Positions 1-13,600 of a stretch of 64,000 nucleotides of DNA are shown here, piece by piece (position 1 is the stretch's first letter; each line of letters starts with the position of its first letter). The stretch is from Ignelater luminosus (lineage: Eukaryota > Arthropoda > Insecta > Coleoptera > Elateridae), in assembly GCA_011009095.1 (NCBI GenBank), contig VTPC01008269.1:46791-110790 (forward strand), written 5' to 3'. The translations under genes were made by a program, and so were the position numbers. A model generated the notes under the pieces. It was not told where the DNA came from. It saw only the letters and a program-made list of their open reading frames with translations, and ran no database searches.

Positions 1-3000
1 TGGAATCGGGTTACGCTATTGACATCACCATATTGATAAAATTATCTAAGAGAACACAAAATCACGTTCTTGGGAGAGTTACAGTTTCAGAAAGGACGTG
101 TTCGTGTTAAGAATTGGAAAATAAAAAGGGACCAATAAAGAACTGTAGGAAGGATAAGTAGAATCAAGATAATAAAGAAGATTTCTTTAGAAATATAACA
201 AATTTTGTATACGTAGTACACGGTAGCGTTCAGACATCAGTTGTGGTTCCTCCGTATGAAGTGATAAAATTTGCTGAGATATTCACCCTTTCTTTGTTAA
301 CTACGCTAAGTTTTAGGATAACAGGAGAGTGACTACGGCGGGGAGCAACGTCAACCACTTGTACGAGCAGATTTACACTCGGTACACTGCTTGCCTTCAG
401 GTCGCTACCGAGCTTCCCCATCACAGAGCTTTCGTGTGGTAGTGGTGAGATGGGGTTCTGAGAAAAGTCAGTTGTATGTATACGTCGTGCCATCAAGTTT
501 GAACTTCAACAAATGCCCAGACTATGCTTGGCTACTTCGCTGACAACTTCATAACCAGTTCGTGCTGGTGCCCACTATCTTAGTCGGCACGCCTAGACTG
601 TCATTCTAACTTGAGACGTAGCTCTACTCCATCAACTTAACGCTCCAAACTACCGGCCAGAACTACAGAACGTCTGCTATCTACAATCGTTCCATATAAG
701 ACGTACTGTGTCGAATCACTGCCGCTACAGTTAATACCTTTATTCATTCATTCACCAATAACCATACAGTTTGGCGTGTTATAATTTAATTGTCGTTTTT
801 GCTACAGTAGTTGTGAGATAAGGTGGTAACGAGATCGGTGGTGAAGATTCTGTGTGCTTCTCTAAAAATCAAGGTCTATGTGCATCCTTTTGCGGATGAT
901 TGTTCCCATATGATACTTGATATTTTTTGTGTAACAAGAATGTACCTATGATATAGAGAATTCTTAACTGATGATAATCTGATATAGGGACAAACAACTA
1001 CTATTAGAGTTTTACCTAACTTTGATTATTTATCTTACTGTTTAACCTCCTTTCTGCTGATTACTCCTGATAAAATATTTGTGTCTGTATAAAAGTTTGT
1101 TATAGCGTGTTTGTAAGTATTTTACAAAGCTATAAAAAGCTAAACCAAACCAGCAAGTAACTCTGACTAAATGTATAAAAGACGTTCACTTTAATTCTAT
1201 TGAGTTGAAAGCGGAAAGTCGAACAGCAGTTAATTTGACATTGTTTTCAATTTGTTAATAGATCGGAAATTTACATCCTTCCTACTGCAGGCAAGAATTA
1301 TGTTAACTGCGTCAGTTTTCAGATTTTATTTTTCATGTACAAGTATATTGATATAATGCAACAGTTCTAAGAGTCAACTAATTTTAACTCATTTATTCTA
1401 TGAAGGAAGCTTGCGTTAGTAAAACGAGAATGAAAAGTTTTTAAATCTTATTACTTTAACAAACGCAAACTAAATAATATGGAGCGTAAACTTATTTACA
1501 AAACAGCGTATCAAGTTCAAAATCTAGTTTTCATTAACAATCTTCACTAAAAACATTTCGCAACTTTACTCATTTTAATACAACACTATAATTGAATACG
1601 CGAAAACGCAGACAATGATAGGCATTAAACTTTCAAACAAATAGACTAAAACTGTCTAAAAATTCGGTTGTTACAACGATAATAATCCGAAATTACACTC
1701 CGTAACGTTTAATTAAATTCGTTCTACTATCCTTTTCGACAAAAAATAACAATTGGTATGAAAGTTTTTGTGAGAAAAACTCGAAAAATTTTAAATTATT
1801 TTAGTGGAATAATAATAATAATTATTTTAAGAGAAGAGTTTTATAACAAAGACGAACTCCTCGTGATTCTATTATTTAACAAATGTTGATCTCAGAGAAG
1901 TTACACAGAACAAAAGAATGGCTCTCATAATTCCACTGGTGAGCTACAATTTAGAAGAAAAGAAGAGACTAATAAAGGAAATGGTTCTTTACTGACTAAT
2001 ATAATTCACTTTCCGGAGACTTTTTCGCATATTACCACAAATGAGCGTTCACGATCTTCTATTTTAGATTAGGAAGAAACTCGGAAGAGAAAGTGAAACA
2101 GTTTAAATTAAAACTGTGTGGGATCGATCTTTGCAGTCAAAAATGAAGCGCCTTGTCCCTTTCACTTGCTTTTAAACGACTTGAGATAAACGAAGACAAA
2201 ATTTAATCTTTAAAATAACAGTAGCTCGAGACGGTTGGTCGTAAATGCAAGCGAAGTGCCCAATATTCATTACGACCGGGAAAGAAAAAGCTAGCAATTA
2301 CAACTGATTGATGAGAAATTCCAAAAAAGAGAAGTACATTAAATAAAAATTAAAATACAAAAAGTGTTTTCTAATTAATCTTTGAGGTAACGACTAGCTT
2401 ACAGAAAATACTGGAAAGTGCTTTACATATTATTGTATACTGTCACAAGAATAATAATTCATCCACAGGAAACCCAAAGCAAAGGTCTTAATTAATATCC
2501 CATTTAGGATTTGCTACGCACTCGCGTATTCAAATTATTGCTCGTTTGGCCTTTTGTGAAACAGAAGTCAATGGCCTACATTTAATTTCAACACACCTTC
2601 TTGAATTGATTGTTATAATCTACGTTTACAAAAATCCGTGACATTTACAACGCCTTAGTTGCCAGAGATAAACTTTAATAAATGACATTTAAGAGAGGGT
2701 GGTGCGTGTTGGTTTTGACTCTATCATTATCTTAATTAAAAAACGACAGATTATTTTTGTAGGCTCTAATTAACATTATAAAGGAAGGACAAATTATTAA
2801 AATCTTCTTAATAAGGGCGAGCAAAATTAAGATCTTTATTGCGGATAAAATAAAATAAACAGAAGAGCTCGTGATTTGATATAACTGGATGCCTTAACCA
2901 CGTAGAAAGTGGATTTTAATTTTTAAAATTTTAACCAACCGATTCGATTAATCAAAAACATCAGGTGAAACTTCAAATTGCAAATTCAAAACATTTTCTT

Positions 3001-3780
3001 AGCCGTAAGATACGTTTTATACTGAACAAGTCATCCCAAGAGCTAAAGTTTCTTGCTCTAGAAGCTAGGACTTGGGTTCAGGAGTCTCAAATTTGGTTTG
3101 AATACAAAAATAATGTCAAGAACAAAACGTTTTGTAAAGGTCACGTGTAGAATTTCAATAAAAATAATTTTTACGACTTCAGAAACGCTAGGTATCGATA
3201 TCTTCGAGAGAGAGGAAATATGTAATATTGTAGTTTTTCATGTCAGGTTTATTTTATTTTTCCTATACGCTTTTAAAGGTATATAGAGAGTGGGCAAAGA
3301 TCTTTTGTTAAAGTGGAACCTATCAATACTGGTAGCATTAATGATTTTGAAGAGACTAATCGGTAGGGAGTGGAGTTCCGGTTAACACTTGAGAAATAAA
3401 GTTTTTCGCAATAGAATTTTAAAATAAATTATCTTAAAGTAAAATTTTATAATGGCAAAATTTGTACCGAGTAATGTCACCCAACACCTAAATCCAAACC
3501 TGGTTTTGACATCATAACGACCTGGACTCCAGTTCCTACTAATCAAGATTTATTCGAGCTCTCTTAGTTAGTAATCACGAGTTACTTTTTGAATTTGATC
3601 ATTATGTTAAATAAGACAACAGTACTGAAGAAAAAGTGCAAACTTATGCTAAGAAATAATTTATAAAATCAAAGTGTTATGTGCAGATGGTTGTAAATTC
3701 AAACCTTATTATCAGGGAGGTTCTCATTTGAAAAATGTAGACACAGTGGAATTGGTCCGCGCAGGCAATTACAAAGATAT
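1..3780. other. AT-rich stretch without recognised gene
   Basis: No coding region, RNA gene or clear transposon could be recognised. A somewhat GC-richer patch at about 230-720 contains an 88-codon open frame on the minus strand (496-230) that matches nothing I know. The remainder is AT-rich with short random open frames. I see no splice-bounded exon that I would defend. Confidence 0.6.
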
Positions 3781-3784
3781 CTGA

Positions 3785-4394
3785 AACCTGAAAACTATTC
3801 TATCCTTAGCAATCAAGACCGAAACGCCACGAACAAAAACAGACTCTATTTCACAGTGTCACCGCTGCCAGGGCTCCCGCCACACGCAACGCGGCTGCCA
3901 CTCTGCTCCCAGATGCGTGAAATGCGCAGGAAATCACCACTCAAGTCAATGCACCAAACCCAAAGATCTACCAGCAACCTGCGCTAACTGCTCTGGCAAC
4001 CACCCCTCCAGTTATCGCGGATGTCCATGCTTTCCAAAACCACCTTCACAGAGAACTTCAGCAAATGCTTCACCTACATCAACCTCTGCCATCCTTAGAC
4101 AGTCTCCCCGAGCAACGCCCAACATCCCTCCACCTTCCATGGCAGCTTCCACAACCCCCAAGACCAAAAGCTACGCAGACATCGCAACACCACAACCCAA
4201 AGCAACCCGTACTTCTTCGCCTACGCCAAGGGAGCCAACTTTAGAACACCCACCCTTCCTATGCGGCGCACACCAGCCACCCCGCACTGCTTCAACAACT
4301 GCTATCTCTGGCAATTGAAGCACTGAAGCACAACGATATTTCCACCGCCTTTCTCCAGATACTTCCCGAACTCTTAAACCTCCTCAACCGATAA
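3785..4394 (+). pseudogene. LINE ORF1 (Gag-like, zinc-knuckle) C-terminal part
   Basis: ORF1 proteins of Jockey-type LINEs bind the element RNA. Visible here: a stretch like the region before the knuckles, then CHRC...H...C from 3857, a second knuckle starting CVKC and a third starting CANC. A proline/serine-rich linker follows. The knuckles lie in the frame whose codons start at 3854, but the C-terminal end (ALLQQLLSLAIEALKH, then a stop TAA at 4392-4394) lies in another frame, so one frameshift occurred between about 4200 and 4280. A TGA near 3782 marks the upstream limit of the readable frame. The final TAA overlaps the ORF2 start by one base (TAATG). Confidence 0.8.
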
Positions 4395-7066
4395 TGCCAG
4401 ACACCCTACGCAAACCTACCTCCCTTCAGATTGCTTTATGGAATGCTAACGGCTTAGAAAACAAACGATTCGAACTTCTAGAATTCGTCCACCGACATGA
4501 CCTCGACGCCATTTTAATTTGTGAAACGCACTTAGGTCAAATCGAACCATGACTTCCCAACTATACACTATACCATCACGACCGACTCAACCACAGGGGC
4601 GGAGGTACAGCTATCTACATCCGCTCCAACATTGATCACTACCCTGGCCCCAACCACGATCTCCAGCAAATCGAGGCCACGTCTATCTATATCAACACAG
4701 CACATAATGGGCCTTTAAGACTCACAGCAGTCTACTGTTCACCCAACCGCCCCTTGACAGACGAAGACCTAGACACCTTACTCGACAATACCGATCAAAT
4801 TATCTTAGGAGGAGACCTCAACGCTAAACACCAAGATTGGAACAGCCGCCTCGCCAACCAAAAGGGAACACTCCTCCAACAATATGCTACGCAGCACGAC
4901 ATTGCTGTTGTCGGGCCACCTGTCCCCACCTTTTATGGACACGGTCGCCCCGACGTCCTGGACATTGCAGTCCTCAAAAACCAACGCTTCAATTACGACA
5001 TCTTCTCCCTCCCCGAACTGACATCAGACCACAACCCTGTGCTACTCCACCTCGGCGACTTCACTGACTCACCACCGACTTACCGACATATCATCTCCTG
5101 GCCAGCGTACCACAACCATCTACAATCGACTTATGGAAATATCCCCGTCATCCAGAACATTGAAGACCTGGAAAACGAAGTAACGCACCTAACCAACCGA
5201 ATTCAGTCCTCCCTCCATTATGCGACCAACCCAAATCCAATCCCTGATGGTCGCGATATTCTCCCACAGAATATAAAACACCTGATACGTATTAGAAACC
5301 GAACTCGTCGACGCTGGCAAACCACCACCAATCCAGCCGACTACATCGAACTCACTCGGCTAAACAATCACATCAGAACGGAAATCCAAACCTACCGTAA
5401 CCAAACATGGTCAGATAAACTCGCCTCTCTCAGTCCAACCGATAATTCACTATGGAAATTAACTAAACGTCTGAAATCCAAGAAAACACGAATTCCTCCC
5501 ATTCATGGTGCCCAAGGCCTAGAGTACACTCACGAAGAACGAGCGGAGGCTTTCGCACACACTTTTGAACAACAATGTAGTCCAAATTACACCAACATGG
5601 ATGTCCCCTTTGCAGCCCGAATCTCGCAACAAGTCCGCAACAAGCTACAAGACACCGACGACGACCCTCCCATACAACCAACCTCCCCTGAAGAAATCGC
5701 CGCCATCATAAAATCCAGAAAACCCAAAACAGCCCCCGGACCCGACCAAATTCCCAACTATGCTCTGAAACGACTCCCTCGCAAACTCATCATCGCTCTA
5801 GTTAATATTACCAATTCCAGTCTACGACTCCGACGTTTCCCTTTGTTCTGGAAAACAGCAGACGTCATAATGATTCCCAAACCTGGTCAAGACCCTCTCT
5901 TTCCCCAAGATTACCGTCCCATCAGCCTTCTCTCTACGCTGGGTAAAATAGTAGAAGCTATCATCCTTCAACGCCTCCGACACGAAATGGACGACCGGCA
6001 AATTCTACAGCACGAGCAATTCGGATCCCGAAGCGGTCACGCCACACACCATCAGATCCTGAGGCTGGTCGAACAAATCACTGACAATTTCAACAACCAC
6101 GACCACACCGGTGCTATCTTTCTGGACGTCGCCAAAGCCTTCGACAAGGTCTGGCACTCTGGCTTAATTTATAAACTATTTCAAGCACAAATCAACAGTA
6201 ACCTCACGAAACTCATCGCTTCCTATATCCATCATCGCAGCTTTCGAGTCAAACTAGAAAAAGTCCGATCTACCATCCATCACATCTCAGCCGGAGTCCC
6301 TCAAGGGTCCCTCCTCTCCCCAGCCTTATACTCAATCTATGTGTCAGACCTTCCCACACCAGCCGGCACCCAAACAGCTCTCTACGCCGATGACACGGCA
6401 ATTTGGTCCCCATCCCGGGATCCACAAATGCTAGCCCGCCGTCTCCAAGAAGCCGCAGAAACTATGGAAGACTGGTTTTGCAAGTGGCGCATAGAAATAA
6501 ATACCGACAAAAGCGCAGCAATAAACTTCACCAGAAGAAGACCCCTCCAAATGCCACCCATCACCATGCACAACCGGCCAATCCCTTGGAAGTCGAACGT
6601 CAAATACCTTGGAGTGACCCTGGACAAACGACTGACCTGGAAAGACCATACCGACCACTGCGTCCAAAAAGCCAACGCCACCATCGGCACCCTATATATC
6701 CTCCTACACCGACGCAGTTTTCTGAACCCGACCAACAAACTACTCCTATATAAATCCATTATACGACCACTACTAACATACGCTTCCCCCAGCTGAGGCT
6801 ATGCTGCTAAATCAAATATTAAGAAACTACAAATCGTACAAAATAAAATCCTCCGCATGACCGTCAACGCCCCCTGGTACATACGCAACACCGACCTACA
6901 CAGAGACGCAAACATTCCAACCCTCAAGCAATTCATCCAAACCACAGCTGAAAAACTATGCCTAAATACTCCGACATCTTCCAACCCATTAATAAATTCC
7001 CTCGGACAATACGACAACAACATACGACACAAACATAAACGACCCAAACACCTACTCCATCAATAA
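4394..7066 (+). pseudogene. LINE ORF2: AP endonuclease and reverse transcriptase
   Basis: ORF2 nicks target DNA and reverse transcribes the element RNA. From the ATG at 4394 one frame runs for about 890 codons, the usual size for a Jockey ORF2. The endonuclease shows LWNANGL, ICETHLG, GGDLNAKHQDWNS and SDHNPVLLHLGD. The RT shows YRPISLLSTLGK, FLDVAKAFDKVWH, AGVPQGSLLSPALYS and the catalytic YADD in TALYADDTAIW; the C-terminal part ends at 7066. Only two in-frame stops break it: TGA at 4550-4552 (residue about 53) and TGA at 6794-6796, where the family has a tryptophan before GYAA. Both look like TGG to TGA changes. The reading frame is otherwise unbroken, so the copy is young. Confidence 0.9.
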
Positions 7067-7140
7067 AAATCTCATAAAGGGCTGACAACCTTGCCCAAAA
7101 CTTAAAACTCCAACAAGTATTCCTCAATCAAGACAAAGAA

Positions 7141-10100
7141 GGTAATAGTTTTTACTAGGTACTTCTATCGCCCATACGATATAAGATAAGATATAAGAAT
7201 ATCATAAAAAAACCTTTTTGGCCCTGATTTAACTGTTTCAAAGTCAATTTCTCCAACTAAATATATGTTGACTAAATAGAGCATCACTAGGACAAGATAC
7301 TTTGGTATCTGTGTATATTTCTGGGCTTTCGTATATAGAATGTCGGCAATGTCCATATACTAGATGTAGATTATGAGCAAACTAACAATCGCCTCTTTAT
7401 ATTAAGTATTTAGATGATTTTTGCAAACGTTAAACGTCTAATTTCGATCATCTTGTTTTTTTGTCTGTTCGTAAAATCAATTGCCATCCTCTTTTGGAAT
7501 AGCACAAAGACTTATCTATGCCATCACCAATAACCACTCAAACTTGCTTTCACAAACATAACAAGTCTGTTTAATAACTGATTGCCGACCTTTTCTATTT
7601 TGTTGTCTCACAGCACTTTCACTATACGTTAACTCCACAGCAGGAAGGATGTCACTAGTAACAATCTCCATAAGTACTCCTGTCCAACGCGGACCCGATG
7701 TGTATTGATTCCATAGCCTTGTCCCCGCCTCTCAAATAAGCCAGTATCAACATTGGGTGTTAGCAAATGCGTAACGAAGAAGGATTTCTTCCTACATCAC
7801 TGAATCACCATCATTAAAGACATTCCTACTACTACTGAATGTAGCGTATAAGTGCTTCCACTACAAGATAAAGATTTAACTCTCTTAATTTTTAACAAAA
7901 CTTACACGTCATGATAATTCTAAGGATCAGATCTTTAACTGATTTATCAGACAGAATAAGAATTTTAGATGAGATTGAATTATTGAGATGCCTGAAGAGG
8001 TAACTAAAGCTCTAGTGTGTCAGATATTGATTACAAAAAGGAAACATTACTTCTGGGCGTCATGACGCACAACAAAAGTTAGACCTTGCAGAATCCCAGC
8101 AGGGTTTATTGAATCCAAATTTATAACCCTTGCCCAATTATTGTTGAAGGTTAAATACTAGACATGATAGGAATGGTTTGGTAATGACAACTAACTAGCA
8201 AGTGAAATAAAATAACATTCTGTAAAGATTTTCTGAAGGTTATGAGAAAACCGTATAATGACCTTTCAAGCATCAAATTAAGATCAAAACTATCTTTTGA
8301 GCTGACAACTGTTTGACATGTTCGGCATACAAATACTTCTCTGAGAATCTTCATTGTAATTAAACAAATGGCTCTTGTTTATTGCTAAAGAACATCTTCT
8401 TTCTGGGTCCTTAAGTCACAGCAGATTTGTGCTATAAAATTATATAGATTTATTTAACACTGGCCTTTATTAGCAGCCTTGCCCTTCTAGAAGACGATAC
8501 TGAACAAGCTTCATAATTATAATTTGGAAGATTATAAAAACAAAATAAAGAAAGCAAATGAATGAAAACAGAAAACTTTGACAGTAGATAACGCTATTGG
8601 TAGTTTTCATTTACTACATTTTCAGCACAAGTATATCTTTGAAGAAGAGCATGCAAATACCCTTGGTACTATTTTGTCAAATAGTCAGTCTTTTTGCAAA
8701 CGATAAAAGAGTACTTCCCAATTCTAAAGCTCCCAAATTTAGGCCAGATTTTAGAGTCAAGAAAAGACGATTGTAGGTAGAAGGCATAACTCACTGCATA
8801 AGGAGGCTTAGACTTGAAAAAGGTTTCAAATTGGTTATTGTTGTGTGAAGGTTTCACCATTCCAAAGCAATGAAGATTTAGTCAATTTAATTCAGCAAGA
8901 AAAACTAAAATGCCAATATATTGGTTTACATTCATCTATTAAGCCATTGAGAGATAGATAAATATCCAAGCTCTGAATTACCGTTTTAGAGATTGGATCG
9001 GCGATCATTTCTGGATAGGAAGCACAAAGTACAACAATTACGTGGATTAGTAACTTGACATGCTTTGAGGCTTGGTGGGTGTCTCTAAATTAACTTTTGT
9101 GTTTAAAACCGTCAAAATGTATGTATAATCAAGGTAACTATAAACAAATACAATTGACAAATCACGTTGTACCTAAGGATTCAATATTTCTAAGCTGATC
9201 TTGTTAGAGACCATTTAACATTTTTAAGTTCCCAAGGTAGTTTCTGCACCATTATGCCATAAATATCAATTTATCTCCCTCTTAAGTTTCGTACGGTTTG
9301 ACCGTCCATTCCGAAGCTCTGCCGTCCAGTCAGCTTTGGGATTTGTACATCCAAGCGCTGAGAAACGGGCACCTTTATGCTGGCTAGAAGCAGGATTATA
9401 GCTGTCAGGTGTATATTTTCCTTCTTTGCTCTCCTGGTATTCCGTTTACCAAACGCTTCTCGGGGTAAAATTAGTAGGTTGGACCTGAACTACACTTAGC
9501 CACACCAATCTGCTGCAGTCAGGACTGGTGCCATAAGGCAACTTCAGACTTTTGTGCCATAAAATAACTTCACGTCTTTCACCCCTGCACCCTTCACCAA
9601 GCAGTATTAAAAACCTTTCAACCTAGAAGTCTTAAAGTAACTGTTAGTATGAAAAAAAAAAGCTTGAATAACTTAATTTACTCAACAAGCCCAACCAGTT
9701 CATAAAAGAATGATGAATATTGAGAAGTGGCAAATAGTTTGTCCAATTAAAGAATTATTGAAAATGTTTTGACGATTCCCGCTTCTATTTCTCTTTCAAA
9801 GGGTTGACTAACAGAGTGAAGAAACGCCATTTCCGGCAGTTAGAAGAGATTGTTCATACGTTTTTTCGCAAAACAAAGCTCCCAACAATAACTACCAAAA
9901 TGGTAGATTTCATGCTTATCTTATGAAAGTCTCAATCTGAATTTTATACTTAAACTTCATTTGCATTTAATTACCTCACACCTCATGTGTTGAAAACCAA
10001 CACAGGGATCTCATGTGAAGATATTCTATGCAAACCAGTGATCTATTGGCCATCAGTTACGTCACATTCACGTTTATAAAAAGACGTCTAAATGTCACAA

Positions 10101-10578
10101 TTTGAAAACATGTTATCGGAACGTCTAAAAGCAGAAAGGGATGAAGTAAGATATGCTGGTGAGCAGGGAAACTATGAATCACCGGTTTGTTGTCCCCTAA
10201 TACAAATGACTCAAGTAATGAAATTTAAAAATAGTTCAGAACTCATCTAAAGTTTTTATTGACTATCTATACCCTCGATTTGACTTGGCCCTTCAGAAAT
10301 TTCGCCATATACCCGGCCGTCCCATCCTTCTCTGTACAAAAGACGTTATTTAATGGTGAAGTAAATGTCACCATATAGAACAAAAATGATGTTTTAATGA
10401 CGTCAATTATTCGGGTTTGTCATCGGCCACGAAACACTTTGCTTGCTGGGTACTGCTCTAGATGATAGGAATTCACATTTTGTCGCAATTTCGTTTTTTG
10501 GAAGTGGGGTGGTGAAAGACAAGAACTTTATTTACCGGAATATTACAGTCATATAGTTGCAATGTCATCAGTATTCGT
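7141..10578. other. AT-rich stretch without recognised gene
   Basis: No protein family was recognised. The patch at about 9290-9610 is less AT-rich and holds broken open frames on the minus strand, without identifiable motifs. Nothing else stands out. Confidence 0.55.
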
Positions 10579-10665
10579 TTTTTTTATTTTAGATGATCTT
10601 GCGGAAGCTCGAACACGTGAGTGTTGGCTCATGAATAACCATTTGCTCTACTGAGCTAGTACAAT
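10579..10665 (-). repeat. tRNA-like Pol III fragment with A-rich tail
   Basis: On the minus strand there is a good A box, TAGCTCAGTAGAGCA (10658-10644), and a B-box-like GTGTTCGAGCTTCC (10616-10603), spaced as in a tRNA. The D loop is shortened, and the T stem and acceptor stem do not pair, so this is not a functional tRNA. An A-rich run (10590-10579) follows directly, as in retroposed tRNA pseudogenes and tRNA-derived SINEs. A plausible anticodon stem gives the loop ATTCATG, but the fold is too poor to give it meaning. Confidence 0.5.
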
Positions 10666-13600
10666 GAGCCGACAATTGATTCTCATATCATAAGAATATA
10701 ATACATCACAGTAGGTACTTGAATACATTTCTCATTCTAGAATTTTACGTAATTCTTTAATAAAAATGTCATAAGAATATATCCAAAAATCAAAGAGCTG
10801 ATTCTCTTTTGTTGCAAAAAGTTTTCGTTTTCTTTTGTGTCCGAGTTGAATGATAACACATGCGAGATGTTGGATGGGATTCCGTCGTCGACCCATAAAA
10901 CTACTTATTGTAATAATTGTCCTTCCGATATGCAGTCTAAATCTCTTTTTATCAATCTTTGCGCCCCCAAAACTGTGCGTTCTGAGACAGGCGCCTCATT
11001 GGTTTAACGTCTGAAGCCGCCCTGGTTGCAGTGTAATAGATCGCATATCACAACTATGATATCTATTGCATATGCATCTTATGTCTTCACCTACAACTGC
11101 TGTCGCTATCCAGCGTTTCTATCACCATTTATATGAAGACTCTCAACATCTCAGTCGGCACACCTAGAATGGTACATCAAACAGCAACGGATCTCTATGG
11201 CTTTAAGGCTGCACTTTACACAACCGATCAATCCAGGGTTACTTTCAGAAATTACACACCTGGTGTGAGTACGCACACCAATGGCGTGTCCTGAACGCGT
11301 TTAATGTGCAAACTCCAAGATGGCCGTCAAGATTGTGAATACGCCAATACGCGCAATCGAAAACCTAACACAGACGAAAAAACCATACCGGTAAGGAGTG
11401 GTGTGCTTAGTGCTTGCCCAATGCGCAATACACTGAATCTCTGAACGCCTAGAAATGAATTCTTTTATTTCTGAACGCCTTGCACACTCACATTTCCGAA
11501 TGCAAGCCAGTATGTCTGTCGCTACAATCACGTGGCCAACCAAGATCACCTTTGCGCTGGGTTGATTGTTATTGAACAACCATCCAACCAAATATCCAAC
11601 ACACCACCGAACAAGAGAATGACACCTACAACATTCTCTCGTGCCCTTGTCGACGTTCTAGAACTAACCTTGAGAATTATCTTCATCATTTTTTTTCTTC
11701 TACAATATTCACCTTTTTCAAAAGCGTCTGTGGGGAAAGCAACAAAAAGTTCAAGATATTAGAGATTCAGTTTTTTATACTGCCATGGGTTATAGATGAT
11801 TCTGAGCCATTAGAATGCAAATAATACATCAGGCATCGCACTTATATTGATTTCTATATCCATTGGAATAATAGTCTGTATGGTGGTTTAAGAAGCTTTC
11901 GGCCTTTGGCTATGGAGTTTAAAGGGCAATGCTAGAATTAAGTGAGTTTCGTTGAGATTAAGAAAACCTTGGTAAATTGAGCTGGAGGTGGTATTTTAGG
12001 AAACTTTCAAATATAAGGTGGCATATCTTCTACATCCATAAGTGAATTCGCTATTCCTTTATTATCAAGTAATATCTAGGTGAAATTCTTTTATAGAAGG
12101 TAACTCAGCTACATTCATTAATCAATTTCTGATAGCGATTGTTAAAGCCATGTGTGTAAATTTCAATCTTTTGGTTCAGATTCAAGTTTATTAACAAAAG
12201 AAATGCAATAGATTATTCAGAAGGCATGAATTCTAATAATACAATAATCACGAACCTTCGGCCACGCCACTGGTTGACTGGTCTGCGTGGCGGTTAAAAT
12301 AAAATGACATTAACCTACTTTAATATATTTGCTGACGTCTTCTGTGCACTTAAAGTAGAGCTATCAAGCTTGCACTATTTTATTATCAAAATACACAAAA
12401 TATTAAAATCTTGAAACGGGAAATCTAAACTTTTAAGAAATGCAATTTGTATGAACTTTATAACTTCAGGAATAAAGTGAACGCAAGCAACGTTTGTTAT
12501 TCTGTCCTTATGAAAGTTTTGCAATTCATTGAAATATTAAGAAAAGAATATTTTGAGCATTTTCTCAAAAAATAAGAAAAATATTTGTAACAGAATCGAT
12601 GAGTTGCGTCGAACTTTCTTCGCTTTGAAGGAAATCACCGATTGTTAGTATTAGTAATTAATGGCTTTTTCTTGTAGCCCACTTAAGCTCTGATATGGAA
12701 GGATAAATAGCGAATTGCTGAATAATGAATGATTACTGCAGATTTTCTTTAATTGTTTTGTTCTTGAGACCTCTTTCTTTGATTTTTCTAAATTGTTATT
12801 TATTGTTTAGTGAAAACGAAATATAGAGATCTAAAGACTTTATTCAATACAAGACACATTCTTACAGATAATTTTAGAGCTTTGCCTTTTATCGATTTAA
12901 CACAGATGCAGTGACTCCTCCTTCTATGTAATTTATGTATGTATGTACCTCCCGATAATACGTGCGCCACGCTGAAGTCATGAAAAATGAAAATTCTAAA
13001 GAGCAATGTTTTCGATCACACATTTCAGGGATAATACTAAATACTGTTTCATCTAAAATTTTACTGAAAGCTGCACTACTTATATAAGGTATACATGAAT
13101 TTTAGAAATTTAAGTAATATAATACAGTGTATTGTTTTACAATATAAATCTTTGAAATTTATTACAACACAACAACGTGTACTAATTTATGCCTCTAGTT
13201 ATTATTATTAATTTGAGGCAAGTTAGAAAATTTAAAAACTTTTATATAAAAATTCTTATGTTTAAATTTCCACCACAGAAAATATTAACGTAGAATAAAC
13301 CTCGGCATTTTCCTTTAATAATCTCCAAAAAAGCCTCTCAAGTTCACCTAACCTCCAATTTCATTCTTCGTTTTTATATATACGCCACTTCTCAACGTTT
13401 CCCCCAAAGGTAAAACAAATGTCTGAAATACTTTCTTAGCGGTAGATGAGTTCAAAGGACTAAATAAGTTCTATTTAGTTTTACTGTGTTTATTATATGG
13501 CTTACTCTACTTAAAATTGCCAAGAATATTTTCTTTGTATATAGCAGAGACCCCATACAAAATAATAAAATAAAAAAGAACAACTAAGATTTCCAGTAGG

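Larger units (their letters stand above)
3785..7140 (+). mobile_element. Jockey-type LINE, 5' truncated, nearly intact ORF2
   Basis: This is a non-LTR retrotransposon: an ORF1 remnant with three CCHC-type zinc knuckles is followed by an ORF2 with AP-type endonuclease and reverse transcriptase. The order and the absence of RNase H after the RT fit the Jockey clade. The segment is much richer in C on the plus strand (many ACC, CCC, CAC codons) than its AT-rich surroundings, so its limits can be seen by composition alone. The 5' end is lost inside ORF1 near 3785. The 3' end is not sharply defined; sequence returns to background soon after 7140. No target-site duplication was established. Confidence 0.9.

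Noticed and set aside
5463-6759. Open frames on the minus strand and in other frames across the Jockey ORF2
   Set aside because: They are shadows of the C-rich coding strand; none carries its own family motif.
10621-10660. Anticodon loop that could be read as UCA (UGA decoding) in the 10.6 kb tRNA-like unit
   Set aside because: Acceptor and T stems do not pair and the D loop is too short; it is not a functional tRNA, so the link with the TGA codons in the LINE is fanciful.
480-11180. Shared AGTCGGCAC.CCTAGA sequence near 585 and 11160
   Set aside because: Similarity is limited to about 20 bases and does not extend into the flanks, so no repeat family can be claimed.
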